Part shown: positions 3,866 to 6,180 of the stretch, piece by piece
Layout of the letters: the number at the start of each line of letters is the position of its first letter
How positions within the stretch are numbered: position 1 is the stretch's first letter
Source: Chloroflexota bacterium
Lineage (GTDB): Bacteria; Chloroflexota; Anaerolineae; Anaerolineales; Anaerolineaceae
NCBI GenBank assembly: GCA_029265085.1
Contig: JAJUJY010000219.1
Span: 1 to 6,180, forward strand
Direction of reading: 5' to 3'
Length of the DNA: 6,180 nt
Position numbers and translations under genes: made by a program
The notes under the pieces: model-generated
What the model saw: only the letters and a program-made list of their open reading frames with translations
What the model was told of the DNA's origin: nothing
Database searches by the model: none

Positions 3866-6180
3866 ATGCCAATATTGAACATCACCTGTTTCGGCCATTT
3901 TGAAACCCGAAAAGACGGAGAACTTATCCGTAATTTTGACACCGATAAAACCCGTGCACTGTTGGCATATCTTGCCGTTGAGCGCACCAGGCCCCACACG
4001 CGTGCACGCCTGGCAGGTTTGTTGTGGTCAGACCAACCAGAAGACCAGGCGCTTCACAATCTTCGACAAACCCTGTCGTATTTACGTAAAGCGCTGGGAG
4101 AAACACCCAATACGCCGGTATTTTTACTGGTAGAACGAGACACCATTGGACTGAATCCCAAGGCACAGATACAGGTTGATGTTCATACGTTTGAATCAAA
4201 ATTAAAATCGGCCTACCAACATTACCTGAATCAGGATGGACGCGGGCGGTTAAATCCCCTGCATCTGCAAGGCGCGGTTGAATTACACCAGGAACCATTT
4301 TTAGATCAAATGATTTTAGAGGGCAGCCCGTTATTTGACGAGTGGGCAATGTTGATGCGCGAGCAATTTGTTCAGCGCTGTGTAGAAGGATTATCCTTAC
4401 TAGCAGCATTTTATGAACGGCGCTGTGAATATGCCCTGGCTCGTCAAACAATCACGCGCATCCTAAAATTGACACCTTGGGAAGAAAGTGCCCATGCAGA
4501 AATGATGCGGTTATTGGCCGTGGATGGTCATATCAGTGCTGCCCAAAACCAATATATGGTGCTGAGACGTTACCTAAATGATCACCTGGGAGTTGAACCC
4601 TCAGAGCAAACCAAAAGCTTATTTGAGACAATCCGTTCAGGGAAAAGTGTTAAACCAAATCGCCCAACCACCTGGCAAAATCTTCCACGGGAAGGACTAC
4701 CGTTTGTAGGACGCCGTGCGGAGCTCATCGAGCTTGCCAACACCTTGATTGACCCAGAGAACCGGCTGGTAACACTACTAGGCCCGGGCGGGGTTGGTAA
4801 AACTCGATTGGCAATAGAAGCAGCCCACCAACAAGTCGGTATCTTTCCAGATGGGGTTTACTACGTGCCGCTGCGAGAAACGTATACGCCTGATCAACTA
4901 TTAACTTCCCTGGCGGAAGCTGTAGATTTCAACTTTACCGATCAGCAATCGCTGCAAGGGCAAATCACAAATTACCTGCGTCGTAAAAACATACTGCTGG
5001 TGCTGGATAATTTTGAGCAATTATTAGGAAATCCTGAAAACGCAACTCTCCTGGCAAATTTAATTGCCGAGACTTCTGCGGTCACATTTTTTGTCACCTC
5101 CAGAGAACGGCTCAACCTGCGAGAAGAATGTATTATTCATTTAACGGGACTAAGCCTGCCAGAGAGTGAGGAAGCAGTTAACCCGCTGAATCATTCTGAA
5201 GCCCTTACCCTGTTTTTGCGGCGTGCGCACCAGATCAACCATAATTTCGAACTGGATCAGAATACCCTTCCCCCTGCAATAAAAATTTGCCGTTTACTGG
5301 ACGGCTTGCCGCTAGGCATTGAACTGGCCGCTGCCACCCTTTGGAGCCGCACCTGTAACGAATTAGCCCAGGCCGTGCAGCATGACCTGGATATTTTAGA
5401 AAATTCAGCGATCAATACTCCCCCACAACATGCCAGCCTACGAGCCGTATTTGAGGTATCCTGGCAATTATTATCCATAGAAGAGCGCCTTGTCTTTGCA
5501 AGGTTATCCGTATTTCGCGGTGGCTTCAGTCTGGAAGCCGCAGCACAGATTGCCTGTGCCAAAATCAAAATTTTGGATTCCCTTACCGCAAAATCCTTAT
5601 TGAGAAAAGGATCGGATGGCCGCTATGATCTGCATGAAACCTTGCGGCAATATGCAGGTGAAAAATTATCCATAAATATTCAAGAAAAACTAGAAACAGA
5701 AAAGCGCCATACGGCATACTACGCCAGCCTTTTAATAAAAATGCGGAACTCGATCAAAGGGAGTGAGCAGATCGAAACCCTCAATCAATTACAATGCGAA
5801 TTAGAAAATGCGCATCTTGCCTGGAACAGGTTGATTACTGCTCGGGATGGAAAATCACTGGAGAATTGCGCAGAAACGGTTTACCAGTTTTTCAATATCC
5901 GCAGCCTTTTTTTAGAAGGAACTGCATGGTTTAATGCGGCAATTACCGCATTGGAAGATTCTCCCGCCGATGTCTTTTCATTAGCGGTTGTATTATCACG
6001 GATCGGTTCTTTATATCAACGTCTCCGGCTGCATGATGAAGCAGCAGCAGCTCTTACGCGCAGCAAGATAATTTTGGAAAATTTCGAAGATTTTAATGAA
6101 TTAGGTTTTTGCTTGATTGGCCTGGGGGGAGTCCACCTGCGGAGTAAAGATTTCAAAAGCGCACTGGAATGCAGTCGCAA
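3866..6180 (+). CDS. BTAD-domain STAND (NB-ARC-type) transcriptional regulator with TPR region (partial, C-terminus beyond right edge)
   Basis: The frame is open for 771 codons from the ATG at 3866 to the window end; I checked every codon. Residues about 1-95 are an OmpR/PhoB-like winged helix (RALLAYLAVERTRPHTRARL, then LLWSDQPED, then LRQTLSYLRKALG). Residues about 103-255 are a bacterial transcriptional activator domain (VDVHTFE, LFDEWAMLMREQF, YALARQ, LRRYLNDHLGVEPS). LPFVGRRAEL (278-287) opens a STAND ATPase: Walker A GPGGVGKT (306-313), Walker B ILLVLDN (376-382), TSRERL (411-416) and the GLPL motif in GLPLGIELAAA (480-490). A second winged-helix segment covers about 530-600 (SWQLLSIEERLVF, then LHETLRQYAGEKL at 589-601). 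TPR-like helices begin near 640 and are clear at 705-771. In this family ligand sensing by the C-terminal repeats and ATP-driven assembly control DNA binding by the N-terminus. The protein is cytoplasmic and probably an activator. It is divergent from the propeller gene, whose expression it may control (inference). Confidence 0.93.
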   Translation, partial: MPILNITCFGHFETRKDGELIRNFDTDKTRALLAYLAVERTRPHTRARLAGLLWSDQPEDQALHNLRQTLSYLRKALGETPNTPVFLLVERDTIGLNPKAQIQVDVHTFESKLKSAYQHYLNQDGRGRLNPLHLQGAVELHQEPFLDQMILEGSPLFDEWAMLMREQFVQRCVEGLSLLAAFYERRCEYALARQTITRILKLTPWEESAHAEMMRLLAVDGHISAAQNQYMVLRRYLNDHLGVEPSEQTKSLFETIRSGKSVKPNRPTTWQNLPREGLPFVGRRAELIELANTLIDPENRLVTLLGPGGVGKTRLAIEAAHQQVGIFPDGVYYVPLRETYTPDQLLTSLAEAVDFNFTDQQSLQGQITNYLRRKNILLVLDNFEQLLGNPENATLLANLIAETSAVTFFVTSRERLNLREECIIHLTGLSLPESEEAVNPLNHSEALTLFLRRAHQINHNFELDQNTLPPAIKICRLLDGLPLGIELAAATLWSRTCNELAQAVQHDLDILENSAINTPPQHASLRAVFEVSWQLLSIEERLVFARLSVFRGGFSLEAAAQIACAKIKILDSLTAKSLLRKGSDGRYDLHETLRQYAGEKLSINIQEKLETEKRHTAYYASLLIKMRNSIKGSEQIETLNQLQCELENAHLAWNRLITARDGKSLENCAETVYQFFNIRSLFLEGTAWFNAAITALEDSPADVFSLAVVLSRIGSLYQRLRLHDEAAAALTRSKIILENFEDFNELGFCLIGLGGVHLRSKDFKSALECSR

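Noticed and set aside
3924..4451. A 175-codon minus-strand open frame opposite the start of the regulator gene
   Set aside because: It lies antisense to clearly recognisable winged-helix and BTAD coding sequence, its product resembles nothing known to me, and it has no ribosome binding site worth noting; it is a shadow frame.

Overview
The window looks like chromosomal DNA of a Chloroflexota bacterium, most likely from the Anaerolineae/Caldilineae side. Four things suggest this: an N-terminal CSLRAAFEEA motif on a secreted beta-helix protein, a short C-terminal FLPAVLR tail on a secreted propeller protein, a small protein of a type I associate with these genomes, and a large BTAD-STAND-TPR regulator. 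This placement is inferred from protein style only; no rRNA or marker gene is present.

Layout. Three genes lie on the minus strand and read leftward. The first (1256-3742) encodes an 828-residue exported protein with about 14 repeats of roughly 49 residues (delta-60/DUF5122-like beta-propeller blades), a fibronectin-III-like domain and the FLPAVLR tail. Next is a 70-residue protein (998-1210). Last is an exported CSLREA-type, right-handed beta-helix-like protein that starts at 888 and runs off the left edge, so only its first 296 residues are seen. On the plus strand a regulator starts at 3866 and runs off the right edge (771 residues seen). It has an OmpR-like winged helix, a BTAD domain, a NB-ARC-type ATPase and the start of a TPR region. 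Both edge genes are open across their whole visible length.

The 123-bp divergent intergenic region (3743-3865) is the most regulatory-looking DNA in the window. It holds two tandem 11-mers (9 of 11 bases identical, exactly 11 bp apart) next to a -35-like element, and a perfect TATAAT. It also holds a 6-bp inverted repeat that brackets the TATAAT and contains the ribosome binding site of the regulator gene, plus a heptamer direct repeat just before the propeller gene. Eleven-bp periodic direct repeats are the known type of target for SARP/BTAD regulators, so the regulator may act here on itself and on the divergent cell-surface genes. That link is inference.

How the genes may work together: the STAND regulator is cytoplasmic and the two large minus-strand products are exported. 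The arrangement fits a locally controlled surface or extracellular module of unknown ligand. No mobile element, CRISPR array, tRNA, rRNA or clear intrinsic terminator was seen. Apart from the 109-bp (889-997), 45-bp (1211-1255) and 123-bp gaps, the window is coding.
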